A DNA stretch of 64,000 nt from Flavobacterium lipolyticum. GTDB taxonomy: Bacteria; Bacteroidota; Bacteroidia; Flavobacteriales; Flavobacteriaceae. Shown here in pieces: positions 1-8,953 of this stretch. A program made the position numbers and the translations under genes. The first letter of the stretch is position 1. Each line of letters starts with the position of its first letter. Below the pieces are notes generated by a model. It made no database searches and had not been told where the DNA came from. It saw nothing but the letters and a program-made list of their open reading frames with translations. The DNA lies in NCBI RefSeq assembly GCF_020905335.1, contig NZ_JAJJMN010000001.1, positions 1,054,001 through 1,118,000 of the forward strand. Reading direction: 5' to 3'.

Positions 1-586
1 TCGGCATCCAAACTCCATTAATGTTTTTTTTATCCCATTGATACTCATATCCTAATGACACAAAAGTACCCCCGATTAAAGGAGCTGTGCTCCCCCTATC
101 AATACTTAAATCCGAAATTATTGTATTCTTGTAATTATGAAAAATTGTAATTTGATTATCAAACGTTGGATTTGTAGGATTGGTAACTGTTGCCTTGTAA
201 TTTACGGTAATCTTAATCATATCAGCTTCATTCTGAAAACAACTCCCATTAGTTGAAAATTTATAAATAACCTGAGTATCAGAACTCACAGTCTTTTTAA
301 ATTTAAAAACAATGTTTGTTTCGTTCTGATAGTAATTCATTATGCTTCCTTTCGAATAGCTAACTAACTGAAAACCATCCGTATTGCCACAGGACATGGT
401 TTCAAGAAAAATAGGAGTACTCTCAGTACTACCATAAAATTTTACCAGAATACTTGCTGTACCTTCAACTCCTGAGGCGACATCGATGGATTTTGTTTTA
501 GAATCGTACTTTACACTACCTTGACAGAACGCTAATTGTATAAAAAAGAGCATCAAAAACAAAAAACTTAAAGTAATTTTTTTCAT
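1..586 (-). CDS. secreted protein, partial (C-terminus beyond window)
   Basis: The reading frame is open from the ATG at 584-586 to the left edge, about 195 codons. The N-terminus is a typical export signal (lysines, then a long hydrophobic stretch, ending near FCQG). The rest is Thr/Ser/Asn-rich and beta-prone; near residue 190 it reads YEYQWDKKNINGVW, which resembles the YQWQ...W pattern of Ig/PKD-like modules in large flavobacterial surface proteins. That resemblance is inference. It probably is a surface or type IX-secreted protein, but the sorting domain, if any, lies outside the window. It is separated from the heme operon to its right by a terminator, so it is probably transcribed independently. 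Function unknown. Confidence 0.75.
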   Translation of the reverse strand, partial: MKKITLSFLFLMLFFIQLAFCQGSVKYDSKTKSIDVASGVEGTASILVKFYGSTESTPIFLETMSCGNTDGFQLVSYSKGSIMNYYQNETNIVFKFKKTVSSDTQVIYKFSTNGSCFQNEADMIKITVNYKATVTNPTNPTFDNQITIFHNYKNTIISDLSIDRGSTAPLIGGTFVSLGYEYQWDKKNINGVWMP

Positions 587-603
587 GTTAAATTAAATAA
601 AAG

Positions 604-651
604 ATTAAAAAATAACCCCGAACCAACTAAATTTAGCTAGTTCGGGGTTAC
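604..651 (-). terminator. intrinsic terminator of the heme-uptake operon
   Basis: A near-perfect palindrome (arms begin AACCCCGAAC at 614 and end GTTCGGGGTT at 649) lies just after the HmuY stop codon and, read leftward, is followed by a T-rich run. Confidence 0.9.
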
Positions 652-663
652 TACATTATAGTA

Positions 664-2070
664 TTATTTCAACAATGCATATTGAAATTTAGGATATCCT
701 CTCTCACCATCTTCTTTTGTTCCACCAGTAAATTTCAACTTGTAGACATTTCCAGCAGGATCTTTAACTACATAGAAACGATCAGTTCTTAAAACGAATT
801 GCGAAACTGGCGTACCATTAGGACCAACAACACTTGTTCCTCTCCAGTTAGATCCAATATTTCTTTGATCGTCATTAAACTTTGAAGTTTCTACATTCGC
901 TAATGTAAAATTGTCATATGAAAAAGCACTTGTAAGAACTTGATATGTTTGCGCCCCACCTTTTACGTTATTAACAACATAATCAGCAAAAAGATAAGGC
1001 GACGAACCTGTCGGACCAGGAATTACATTTGTAAATGAAGTGAAGTTAAGATCCCATTGATTCTTTTGTGGCTCAACATTAACCGTTTTCTTATCCAATA
1101 AACTAAAGAATGTAAAATTGTATGCACTATTTTTCGAAATTACAACTTCATCATGCGTCGTAGCAGCTATATCTGCATATTGAATCTTATAATCACTTCC
1201 GCTTTTCAGAACTCTAATTTTTTTCCATCCTCTAGAAGTTCCAGCTCCAACACCTTCAGAACCTAAAGCTGCAGTAGCAGGGTTACTTCCCATGTTAATT
1301 AAATAAACTTTATTTTCAGAATCAGTTGATGAAACACCTGCAATAGCTGTTTGAAGAATATCCCCTGCTGGACCGTCAACTTGACTTACAATTCCATTTC
1401 CAGGAGTAATAATCATAGTTTCGTCCGGTGTTTGTACTTCATCAATATTTGTTGTTGTCAATTTCTTTGCTGACATTTTTAATGAGCCATTCAGTACTAC
1501 TCTAAAATCTGAACCAGAATAAAAACCTAAGTCCCAAGAAGTTCTTACAACTGTTGTTAATTTTCCTGTGCTTAAATCAACATAAACCTGATTTGGTTCT
1601 GCAGAACCTCCAACCAAAGGAGCCAAAGCTGTACCTAATGAAGCCGTTTCATTAAAATTCAACTGGATTGTTTTGTTCCCTACTACATTAACATTAATAG
1701 AAGAACCATCAATTGTAAAAATTACATTCTTAACCTCCGCACCTACTGCATTTTTAATTTTATTAAAAGTAAATTCAGCAGATGTCGCATTTTGAGCAAA
1801 AGGTATTACTATTTTATTTGCAGCTGCTGCGGGAGCAGTTGTAAAATCTGTAGTATAAACTGCAGCCGTAACCGTGTACGAAACTGTAATTGTTCCTGCA
1901 GAAGGAGCCGGAGCAGCAAACTTAATCTGAACTGGAGTTGCGGCACTTGTTAAATTATAGGAAGACTCCGCAAATGCGACAGCCACAGATTCTCCGCCAT
2001 TATCGTCGTTATTACAAGCCGTAAAAGCCAGTAATACGAAAGAAAGTATTAAAATAAAGTTTTTTTTCAT
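664..2070 (-). CDS. HmuY-like heme-binding lipoprotein
   Basis: The 468-residue protein starts with a lipoprotein signal (AFTAC, lipidated Cys19), followed by an Asp/Asn/Gly linker. Residues about 25-140 look like one Ig-like beta domain. The C-terminal part has the HmuY-family pattern: 'YVDLSTGKLTTV' followed by 'SWDLGFYSG', and later 'NQWDLNFTSF'. HmuY proteins are surface lipoproteins that capture heme and hand it to a TonB receptor. Here the gene follows the receptor gene by 8 nt on the same strand, the hmuR-hmuY arrangement. It is longer than Porphyromonas HmuY (about 215 residues) because of the extra N-terminal domain. Family placement is by recognition, not by search; heme as ligand is inferred from family and partner. 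Confidence 0.85.
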   Translation of the reverse strand: MKKNFILILSFVLLAFTACNNDDNGGESVAVAFAESSYNLTSAATPVQIKFAAPAPSAGTITVSYTVTAAVYTTDFTTAPAAAANKIVIPFAQNATSAEFTFNKIKNAVGAEVKNVIFTIDGSSINVNVVGNKTIQLNFNETASLGTALAPLVGGSAEPNQVYVDLSTGKLTTVVRTSWDLGFYSGSDFRVVLNGSLKMSAKKLTTTNIDEVQTPDETMIITPGNGIVSQVDGPAGDILQTAIAGVSSTDSENKVYLINMGSNPATAALGSEGVGAGTSRGWKKIRVLKSGSDYKIQYADIAATTHDEVVISKNSAYNFTFFSLLDKKTVNVEPQKNQWDLNFTSFTNVIPGPTGSSPYLFADYVVNNVKGGAQTYQVLTSAFSYDNFTLANVETSKFNDDQRNIGSNWRGTSVVGPNGTPVSQFVLRTDRFYVVKDPAGNVYKLKFTGGTKEDGERGYPKFQYALLK

Positions 2071-2078
2071 GATATATA

Positions 2079-4232
2079 TTAATTAAAATTTAGATTATAC
2101 GTAAGTTTAATAAAGTAAGAGCGTCCATATCCAAGCATTAAGTCTGAACTTGTGGAACCATGTGCCCCTCCGGTTGAACCTCCTCCATTCCTCACAGATT
2201 GAACGTCTGTAATGTTAAATAAGTTTCTGGCGCCAACCATTACTTCAAACTGATTTTTGAAAAACAATTTGCGAACAGAAGCATCCATCCAACTATAAGG
2301 TTTGATTTCATTCAAAAAGAATTTAGCACTTCCGTCTGTGTCTGTTCCAGCCACAAATTGTTGCTGTTGTCCATTATACTTGTAGTACAATGCTACCAGG
2401 GTATTCCATTTTGGAATATTATAAGAAATACTGGAATTCAACTGAAATGAGTACAGATACTTATCATCAGTAGTTAGATTTAGTGCCGCCAAATCTAATT
2501 TTCGGGAAATACCTACTAAAGCCGCACCAATTTTTACATTCCAGTTTTTATATGAATATTGCTCAGTAGTTGACGCATTCCACATTTTATAGGCATTGAT
2601 ATTAACATATCGATAACTTAATGAAGGAACAACTTGAGTCAAAACCATATCGATTCTATCATCGACATTCATAAAGGTAAAGGCTACATTATTTGAAATT
2701 TGCGCTCCTGAACGAAGTTGACAAGATCTTTTAAAACTTAGCTCATATGAAGTACTATTTTCGGGAACTAAATCAGGATTCCCCTGAACATTATGATTAG
2801 AATCTACAAAATAAGTATAAAGCTCATCAAAGTTAGGAGTACGATATGATTTCCCCATAGAAGCTCTCGTCTCTAATCCTTTTTTAAAAATATATCTTAG
2901 TCCTAACGAACTAGCATATTGATTGTCAAAATTAGATTGAATTGAATAACGAAGTCCTGGACGAATCGAAAATTTATCGGTCAGATTGACCTCTGCCACA
3001 GTAAAAATATCATAATTTTCAAGTCGCTTTCTTATGTCTTTAAGCTGTTGCTGATCGTCCTTAAAAGTACCTGCAGTCGCATCATAAAATCCATTTTCAT
3101 TTGTAATTTCATAACCCAATTGAAAATCGACCTTTTTACTATTGAAAAAATTACTCAACGTTCCTGTAGAATAGAAAACTTCTTTTGATTGGTAAGTTTG
3201 TCTGTTATTATCAAACTCCTTTCCTGTTTCCATTTGATAGTTAAACCTTTCTAAATCACGTTCTTGTTTCTGATGGGAAAGCGAAACATTATAATTTAAC
3301 TTCGAAAACAATTTCCCGTTAGAATTTAAATGATGATAAAATCTATTGGTTATAAAACGTTTATCATTTGCATAATAGGTTTCAGGAAAAGGATAATTAT
3401 CTTGCGGAATTAAAATTGGATTGTAAAAATGAACATCCTCACCATAGTAATCAAATTTGTAAAATATTTTAAAATTTCCTTTTTGATAACCTAAAAGCCC
3501 ATTACCAACTAACTGATCTTTCGGAAGCCATTTATAACCTCGTAACCCATTATTCATGGCATAATCTTTCCCCTTCATATTATCATAAAAACCAGCAAAA
3601 TCATTGCGGTTCCCTCCTATATTAACAAACCAGTTTTCGTTAAAATTATGAGCTATTTTCGCTGATTGAATATGGCGGCCTTTATTAAAAAGAGCATATT
3701 CATTACCTACGGTTTCTTCCTGAACAGTCGTACTAATCTGCCATCTGTATCCTCCGCCTTTTTTAGTTATGATATTCAAAATACCACTTACGGCATTTGC
3801 TCCATGAGTTACTCCCATTGAACCTTCAATAATTTCGATACGTTCAACATCGTCAAGATTTACTTGCGTTAAATCTACATTGGTTCCCATTCCGGTATCA
3901 CTCACTAATGGAATGTTATCGATTAATATTTTAAAATATTGTGAATCTAATCCAAACATAGAAACGGTTGAACGTCCATCACTCCCGCTATTCCTAATCG
4001 TTATATTTAAGTATTGATTTAAAACATCTGCAAGATTGTTTGCTGCCAATTGCTTAATATCTTCCTTTGAAATCACACGAACATTAAACACTGACTTTTT
4101 TATAGATTGGGGCTCTAATTGCCCGGTAACCACCACTTCAGAAAGTTTATTTACAGCCGTGGTATCTTTCTTTTGTGCAAAGGAGATTTGACAAAAAAGA
4201 AAAGCTGTAAAAAAGATAAATTTGATTTTCAT
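2079..4232 (-). CDS. TonB-dependent heme receptor, HmuR-like
   Basis: The 717-residue outer-membrane receptor has a signal peptide (about 1-20), a plug domain (about 30-160; EVVVTGQ box, 'NPDL'-type barrel motifs further on) and a 22-strand-type barrel ending in an aromatic-rich C-terminus. There is no carboxypeptidase-like N-domain. Typical heme-receptor boxes are visible: YRTP at about 463-466 (YRAP/FRAP box) and NPDL at 485-488, with a histidine at about 480 between them. This is the arrangement known to matter for heme use in Porphyromonas HmuR. The gene is first in a two-gene operon with the HmuY-like lipoprotein and divergent from the DUF6607 gene. Specificity for heme is inferred from these boxes and the partner. 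Confidence 0.88.
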   Translation of the reverse strand: MKIKFIFFTAFLFCQISFAQKKDTTAVNKLSEVVVTGQLEPQSIKKSVFNVRVISKEDIKQLAANNLADVLNQYLNITIRNSGSDGRSTVSMFGLDSQYFKILIDNIPLVSDTGMGTNVDLTQVNLDDVERIEIIEGSMGVTHGANAVSGILNIITKKGGGYRWQISTTVQEETVGNEYALFNKGRHIQSAKIAHNFNENWFVNIGGNRNDFAGFYDNMKGKDYAMNNGLRGYKWLPKDQLVGNGLLGYQKGNFKIFYKFDYYGEDVHFYNPILIPQDNYPFPETYYANDKRFITNRFYHHLNSNGKLFSKLNYNVSLSHQKQERDLERFNYQMETGKEFDNNRQTYQSKEVFYSTGTLSNFFNSKKVDFQLGYEITNENGFYDATAGTFKDDQQQLKDIRKRLENYDIFTVAEVNLTDKFSIRPGLRYSIQSNFDNQYASSLGLRYIFKKGLETRASMGKSYRTPNFDELYTYFVDSNHNVQGNPDLVPENSTSYELSFKRSCQLRSGAQISNNVAFTFMNVDDRIDMVLTQVVPSLSYRYVNINAYKMWNASTTEQYSYKNWNVKIGAALVGISRKLDLAALNLTTDDKYLYSFQLNSSISYNIPKWNTLVALYYKYNGQQQQFVAGTDTDGSAKFFLNEIKPYSWMDASVRKLFFKNQFEVMVGARNLFNITDVQSVRNGGGSTGGAHGSTSSDLMLGYGRSYFIKLTYNLNFN

Positions 4233-4257
4233 TATTTTTATTCATTCTTAATAATGG

Positions 4258-4310
4258 CGCAAATATATAAACTATTTTTATTTGTTCTAAATTAAATACA
4301 TATATTTGCG
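4258..4310. promoter_or_regulatory. divergent promoter region with 11-bp inverted repeat
   Basis: CGCAAATATAT at 4258-4268 is mirrored exactly by ATATATTTGCG at 4300-4310. Each arm contains a TATATTTG -7 element (leftward 4260-4267, rightward 4301-4308), giving back-to-back promoters for the heme operon and the DUF6607 gene. The rightward one also has TTTG at 4281-4284, near the -33 spacing. The extra CG..CG symmetry beyond the -7 elements may be a shared operator; that part is inference. Confidence 0.7.
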
Positions 4311-4336
4311 AAAATTTAAAAACAAAATATTACGTT

Positions 4337-5239
4337 ATGATTTCAAAAAGCCTCTATTTTTCAGCTGTTATGGCTTTGACTTGTAGCCTTGGTTTCAGTC
4401 AGGATAAAAAACAACAAGACATCAAATCCATCAAATCTATGTGTGGTTGCTACGAAGTGAAGTTTAATTTCGCAGAAACTTTTCAATACGCTAAAGATTC
4501 TGCAACTTATAAACCATCTGAAACAAAACACGAATCTGCATTAGAATGGGTGGAATTATTAGAAGACACTCCTAACAAAATTGTAATGCAACACTTACTA
4601 ATAGTGAGTGACGATATGATCATCAAACACTGGAGACAAGACTGGTTGTATGAAAACACCGACTTATATACCTTTAATAAAGGAACATCCTGGAAATACA
4701 AAAAACTGGACAAAAAAGCAGTAAAAGGTCAATGGACACAAAAAGTATTTCAGGTAGATGATAGTCCACGTTACGAAGGATCTTCGACATGGGTACATGT
4801 AGACGGACAAAACTACTGGGCAAACATTGCTGATGCACCACTTCCAAGAAGAGAGCAAACCAAACGTAATGACTATAATGTTTTAAAAAGAAGAAACATT
4901 CACGAAATTACAGCTACAGGATGGAATCATGAGCAGGACAATGACAAATTGGTGCGTGACGACAGCGGAAAAGATGTTTTATTAGCGCAGGAAAAAGGGC
5001 TGGACGTTTACACTAAAGTTCCGGATATTAAATGTATCGCTGCTCAAAAATGGTGGAAGGAAAACAACGCGCTTTGGAAGAATGTTCGTGACAAATGGCA
5101 AACTCTTTTTGACAGACATCAGGACTTAAACTTAGAAGCTAAAGTAGACAGAAAAGCACTTTACTCTCTTCTGTTTGATTTAAAACCAACTGCTACAAAA
5201 GCAGAAAGTGATGCAATCATCAACAAGTTCGTAAAATAA
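4337..5239 (+). CDS. DUF6607 family exported protein
   Basis: A 300-residue protein with a signal peptide (cleavage near SLGFSQ). The mature part begins with 'IKSMCGCYEVKFNFAETF' and contains many Trp/Tyr residues (HWRQDWLY, WKYKKLDKK, ATGWNHEQDNDK), which I recognise as the DUF6607 family of Bacteroidota. No catalytic function is known for the family. It is transcribed divergently from the HmuR/HmuY-like operon across a symmetrical 100-bp promoter region, which suggests co-regulation with heme uptake. A role in heme or iron acquisition is inference from context only. Confidence 0.8.
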   Translation: MISKSLYFSAVMALTCSLGFSQDKKQQDIKSIKSMCGCYEVKFNFAETFQYAKDSATYKPSETKHESALEWVELLEDTPNKIVMQHLLIVSDDMIIKHWRQDWLYENTDLYTFNKGTSWKYKKLDKKAVKGQWTQKVFQVDDSPRYEGSSTWVHVDGQNYWANIADAPLPRREQTKRNDYNVLKRRNIHEITATGWNHEQDNDKLVRDDSGKDVLLAQEKGLDVYTKVPDIKCIAAQKWWKENNALWKNVRDKWQTLFDRHQDLNLEAKVDRKALYSLLFDLKPTATKAESDAIINKFVK

Positions 5240-5264
5240 GAAATTCCTTTTCTACTTATATTCT

Positions 5265-5297
5265 AAAAGCCGATAGTAACAAACTATCGGCTTTTTT
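5265..5297 (+). terminator. terminator of the DUF6607 gene
   Basis: Stem AAAAGCCGATAG / CTATCGGCTTTT with a 7-nt loop, followed by a T run, 25 nt after the stop codon. Confidence 0.9.
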
Positions 5298-5302
5298 ATG
5301 CA

Positions 5303-5335
5303 TAAAAAAACCGTCTGAAAATAATTTCAAACGGT
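5303..5335 (-). terminator. leftward intrinsic terminator with no obvious gene
   Basis: ACCGTCTGAAA / TTTCAAACGGT stem; read leftward it runs straight into a T8 tract. The nearest leftward gene (stop at 5746) already has its own terminator at 5662-5705, so this one ends an unknown transcript or is a spare. Confidence 0.65.
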
Positions 5336-5661
5336 CTGCTACCTTCTATGTTTAATTAGGCTATTAGCTTACTAATTCAAAACAGCATAAAATTAATAAG
5401 AGGTCGGTATCTTTAATCTTTTACGATCGATATTCTGGAATAATCATCTCGGATATGCTTAAAAAAACTCTTGAGGTGATATTAGAGTCTGTAGATAAGG
5501 ATGTTAGAATCCTGTAATATTTCATTAATTAAAGTAGGAAAATTAATATATTATTTAATCCCATACAAATAAATAAGGCACTATTTTTTTACTTTTTTCT
5601 ATAAGACTAAAATCCAGTATTTTGACGACATTGCACAAGGCAGTATAATTAAGGAACCTAC
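5336..5661. other. intergenic region without a convincing gene
   Basis: About 330 bp between two leftward terminators. The only short frames are a 34-codon leftward ORF (5421-5525, MKYYRILTSLS...) without a ribosome-binding site and, on the other strand over the same bases, an ATG-less frame reading DRYSGIIISDMLKKTLEV. Neither is convincing. No TANNTTTG promoter element was found on either strand. A small RNA ending at 5303 is possible but unsupported. Confidence 0.4.
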
Positions 5662-5705
5662 AAAAAAACAAAAAGGGCCGATAGTTTTACAACTATCAGC
5701 CCTTT
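5662..5705 (-). terminator. terminator of the 5746-6456 gene
   Basis: Stem AAAGGGC-GATAG around an ACAA-containing loop, followed leftward by T-rich sequence; 40 nt past the stop codon. Confidence 0.85.
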
Positions 5706-5745
5706 GATTCATGCTATCTATAAAAAATATGTCTTATATGAACTA

Positions 5746-6456
5746 TTATTTAGCTTCTGCGCACTCAGAATAGGAAACAATATGTTTCGTTAAATCAGTC
5801 CATTTCGGCTCAGGATTTGCAGCAATTACTTTTTCACAGCTTCCCCATAATGGCACAAATTCTTTTTTATAATCTTTCTTCTTCAATAAAAATGCAGGAG
5901 AATCTTTTTTGGCAACATAATACGATTTTGCATCACCTCCAATAAATTTAACCCCGCCAACTCCTAATGAAGTCGTTTCTTTTGCATGAGGATCACAGTA
6001 TACTTTAAACTCTTTACTGAATGAAGGGTTAAGTAACTGCATTAACAATTTGCTGTTTCTCTTTTTGATTTTTACATCAGCAGTTTCAAAATAAGCGTAC
6101 CCATCGTTTAAGAAATCCTGGTTTAACTTATCGTCATTCCATTTTTTAAAGTCTTGCAGAAAATTTAATTTTTTTCCTAAGTTATCCAATCCGCTTGGTG
6201 GCAAGTACATGAATTTAATATCTTCTGGTTTTAGTTTGTGTTTTTTACCAGTTCCATCTTGTAATTTGATGAACTCAATTAAACCTTTGTCTCTGTCGAT
6301 ATCTTTAATAGTACCATTTATTTCGGTACCATCAGCCAAAGTAATGTAAGCCGTTTTACTGTGAGAAAATCCATAAGAAGGAGAAATCAAATCTTGCGCA
6401 TTTGCAGAACAACACACTACTAGAAACACTAGTAGCAAAAAGGAATTTTTAATCAT
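5746..6456 (-). CDS. exported protein of unknown function
   Basis: A 236-residue protein with a clear signal peptide (hydrophobic 4-18, cleavage near CSANAQ). Residues 35-75 ('AYITLADGTEINGTIKDI' and following 'KGLIEFIKLQDGTGKKHKL') look like a small beta-barrel or Sm-like module often found at the start of secreted Bacteroidota proteins. The C-terminal half has three cysteines (near residues 154, 207 and 232), possibly disulfide-linked in the periplasm. I do not recognise a family. It has its own terminator and stands alone. Confidence 0.8.
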   Translation of the reverse strand: MIKNSFLLLVFLVVCCSANAQDLISPSYGFSHSKTAYITLADGTEINGTIKDIDRDKGLIEFIKLQDGTGKKHKLKPEDIKFMYLPPSGLDNLGKKLNFLQDFKKWNDDKLNQDFLNDGYAYFETADVKIKKRNSKLLMQLLNPSFSKEFKVYCDPHAKETTSLGVGGVKFIGGDAKSYYVAKKDSPAFLLKKKDYKKEFVPLWGSCEKVIAANPEPKWTDLTKHIVSYSECAEAK

Positions 6457-6792
6457 TTGTTTTTTGGTTAATTTTTTTGCCTACTCTTGCGATTTTCGGC
6501 TTCCTCGATTATTATTTTAACAGGAAATTTTTAGCTAACACCCTGTATTTATTGGCTTCACAAACTTTTTTTATAAATTATTTTCTTACCGTAAACATAG
6601 CTATAAAAACAAGATTTACAAATGTTAAACTGTATTTTTTACACGAAAATTCGCCCCAAAAACCTTTGCCTGTTTTTCGTCTTAATTACCTTACGTTTTC
6701 TAATAAAATACAAATTATTTTGGATGGCAACATTTTAGCTAACCTTCCCTTTCTACTCTCGAAAACCAATAGATTTTTTGATTTTGAGCTGA
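6457..6792. other. AT-rich intergenic region
   Basis: Very AT-rich spacer between argS and the upstream end of the 5746-6456 gene. It should hold the leftward promoter of the latter, but no clean TANNTTTG element is visible. A 111-codon rightward ORF covers it and even runs into the argS terminator; it has no family features and is judged spurious. Confidence 0.5.
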
Positions 6793-6837
6793 CAAAAAAA
6801 AAGAGTCGATAATTACATTTATAATTATCGACTCTTT
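6793..6837 (-). terminator. argS terminator
   Basis: Perfect 15-bp stem (AAGAGTCGATAATTA at 6801-6815 with its complement at 6822-6836), 24 nt after the argS stop and followed leftward by a T9 run. Confidence 0.93.
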
Positions 6838-6860
6838 GCATTTTATCTTTTGTACAGCAA

Positions 6861-8639
6861 TTACATGCGCTCCGGAACTTCGATTCCCAGCAAACTAAAA
6901 GCGGCTTTGATAACCTCAGCTACTTTTTGCGAAAGCTGTACTCTGAATACTTTTTTAGTTAAATCTACTTCTCCTAATATGTGTACCGACTGATAAAAAG
7001 AATTATATTCTTTTACCAAATCGTAAGTATAATTAGCAATCAGAGCCGGGCTATGATTATGTGCCGCATTTTGAATTACTTCCGGGAAAAGTTCGATTTG
7101 TTTTACCAGCTCTTTTTCTTTTTCGTGTAATTCTTCGGTATTCGTCTGAGCTGAAAAATCAAAATCAGCTTTACGGATTATCGATTGGATTCTCGCGTAA
7201 GTGTACTGAATAAACGGCCCTGTATTTCCAGCAAAATCAACAGATTCTTCAGGATTAAACAAAATACGTTTTTTTGGATCTACTTTTAAGATATAATATT
7301 TCAATGCCCCAAGACCAATAGTTTGGTACAATTTAGCTTTTTCTTCGGTTGAATAACTGTCCAGTTTTCCTAAATCTTCAGAAATTTGTTTCGCTGTATC
7401 GGTCATATCCTGCATCAAATCATCAGCATCTACAACGGTTCCTTCACGGCTTTTCATTTTCCCTGAAGGCAAATCAACCATTCCATATGATAAATGATAC
7501 AAGCTTGAAGCCCAGTCAAAACCTAGTTTTTTCAGAATAAGAAACAGCACTTTAAAGTGATAATCCTGTTCGTTACCAACTGTATATACCATTCCGCCCA
7601 CATCCGGCATGTCTTTTACACGCTGAATTGCGGTTCCAATGTCCTGTGTCATGTAAACTGCAGTTCCATCTGAACGCAAAACAATTTTACGATCTAAACC
7701 TTCATCGGTAAGATCAATCCAAACGGAACCGTCAGGGTCTTTTTCAAAAACGCCTTTGTCCAGACCTACCTGAACCACATCTTTTCCTAATAAATAAGTA
7801 TTGCTTTCGTAATAGTATTTATCAAAATTAACGCCCAGATTGGTATAAGTAGTAGCAAAACCATCGTAAACCCATTGGTTCATCATTTTCCAAAGCGAAA
7901 TTACCGCTTCATCTCCTGACTCCCATTTTTTAAGCATCTCTTGTGCTTCAATAATGATTGGAGACTGTTTTTTGGCTTCTTCCTCTGTTTTTCCGGTTTC
8001 CATAAGTTGAGAAATCTCCCCTTTGTAAGCTTTATCAAACTCAACATAATACTTCCCTACTAATTTATCTCCTTTTAGATTTGAACTTTCGGGAGTTTCA
8101 CCATTTCCAAACTTCTGCCAGGCCAGCATCGATTTGCAAATATGGATTCCACGGTCGTTGATAATCTGTGTTTTGTATACTTTTTTTCCTGATGCTTTGA
8201 TAATTTCAGCTACAGAATACCCTAACAAATTGTTACGTACGTGACCTAAGTGTAAAGGTTTATTGGTGTTTGGCGAAGAATATTCAACCATGATTGCTTT
8301 CTCTTCCGGATTTGGTGTTACATATCCGAACTTGGTATTGTCTTTTATTTCATTAAAGAAATTCAAATAGTAACTATCCGCAATGACAATATTCAAAAAT
8401 CCCGAAACCACATTAAAGCGTGCTACTTCAGAAACGTTCTCTACCAGATAATTTCCAATTTTATTTCCCAGTTCGACAGGATTGCTTTTAATCACTTTCA
8501 ATAAAGGAAAAATCACCATTGTGATGTCGCCTTCAAATTCCTTTCGGGTGGTTTGAAATTCGATTTTCTCAACAGTAACATCAAATAATGCTTGTATTGC
8601 TTTTTGTATAGAAGGTGTAAGAATTTGTGATAATGACAT
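6861..8639 (-). CDS. argS: arginyl-tRNA synthetase
   Basis: A 592-residue class I aminoacyl-tRNA synthetase that charges tRNA-Arg in the cytoplasm. The N-terminal additional domain (about 1-90) is followed by the HIGH signature HLGH at 130-133, preceded by 'VEYSSPNTNKPLH', the usual ArgRS context. The KMSKS-like loop is KMKSREGT near residue 390, after 'SYGMVDLPSG'. The C-terminal DALR anticodon-binding domain carries 'NTGPFIQYTYARIQSIIRK' and ends in 'SLLGIEVPERM', the canonical ArgRS ending. Length and motifs are complete. It is monocistronic, with a TATATTTG element 22 nt upstream and a strong terminator. Confidence 0.98.
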   Translation of the reverse strand: MSLSQILTPSIQKAIQALFDVTVEKIEFQTTRKEFEGDITMVIFPLLKVIKSNPVELGNKIGNYLVENVSEVARFNVVSGFLNIVIADSYYLNFFNEIKDNTKFGYVTPNPEEKAIMVEYSSPNTNKPLHLGHVRNNLLGYSVAEIIKASGKKVYKTQIINDRGIHICKSMLAWQKFGNGETPESSNLKGDKLVGKYYVEFDKAYKGEISQLMETGKTEEEAKKQSPIIIEAQEMLKKWESGDEAVISLWKMMNQWVYDGFATTYTNLGVNFDKYYYESNTYLLGKDVVQVGLDKGVFEKDPDGSVWIDLTDEGLDRKIVLRSDGTAVYMTQDIGTAIQRVKDMPDVGGMVYTVGNEQDYHFKVLFLILKKLGFDWASSLYHLSYGMVDLPSGKMKSREGTVVDADDLMQDMTDTAKQISEDLGKLDSYSTEEKAKLYQTIGLGALKYYILKVDPKKRILFNPEESVDFAGNTGPFIQYTYARIQSIIRKADFDFSAQTNTEELHEKEKELVKQIELFPEVIQNAAHNHSPALIANYTYDLVKEYNSFYQSVHILGEVDLTKKVFRVQLSQKVAEVIKAAFSLLGIEVPERM

Positions 8640-8660
8640 GTAAACTTATTTTAAAGTGTG

Positions 8661-8668
8661 CAAATATA
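8661..8668 (-). promoter_or_regulatory. -7 promoter element of argS
   Basis: TATATTTG on the minus strand matches the Bacteroidota TANNTTTG consensus and lies 22 nt before the argS start. No good -33 TTG was found at 17-19 nt. Confidence 0.6.
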
Positions 8669-8953
8669 CTGCTTATTCACCAATTACAGAAAATCAAAAA
8701 CATATTAAATCGAATAAAGCGGTTCTAATTTCTTAAAAAACCTCCCCATTTAAGTGTTAAAATTATGCAAAAACCAAAACGCTAACCCATTATAAAACAG
8801 ACGATCTTACGGAAGAAATATTTTTTTTCACTTTTTTCTGTAACATATCCTTAGCAAACGAGTCTTAATAGAGACTTCAAATTAGTTTTGAGGACAAAAA
8901 ACAAAAACAAAATAACAATCATCATCAATCCATCAAAAAATCATTATTGCATT

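Noticed and set aside
6477..6812. A 111-codon rightward ORF
   Set aside because: Phe/Asn/Lys-rich translation of AT-rich spacer, no ribosome-binding site or family features, and its 3' end lies inside the perfect argS terminator stem.
8888..8953. Upstream TTG start for receptor copy 1 (and the 58-codon extension for copy 2)
   Set aside because: Extensions are basic and low-complexity, would bury the signal peptide, and are not similar between the two paralogues.
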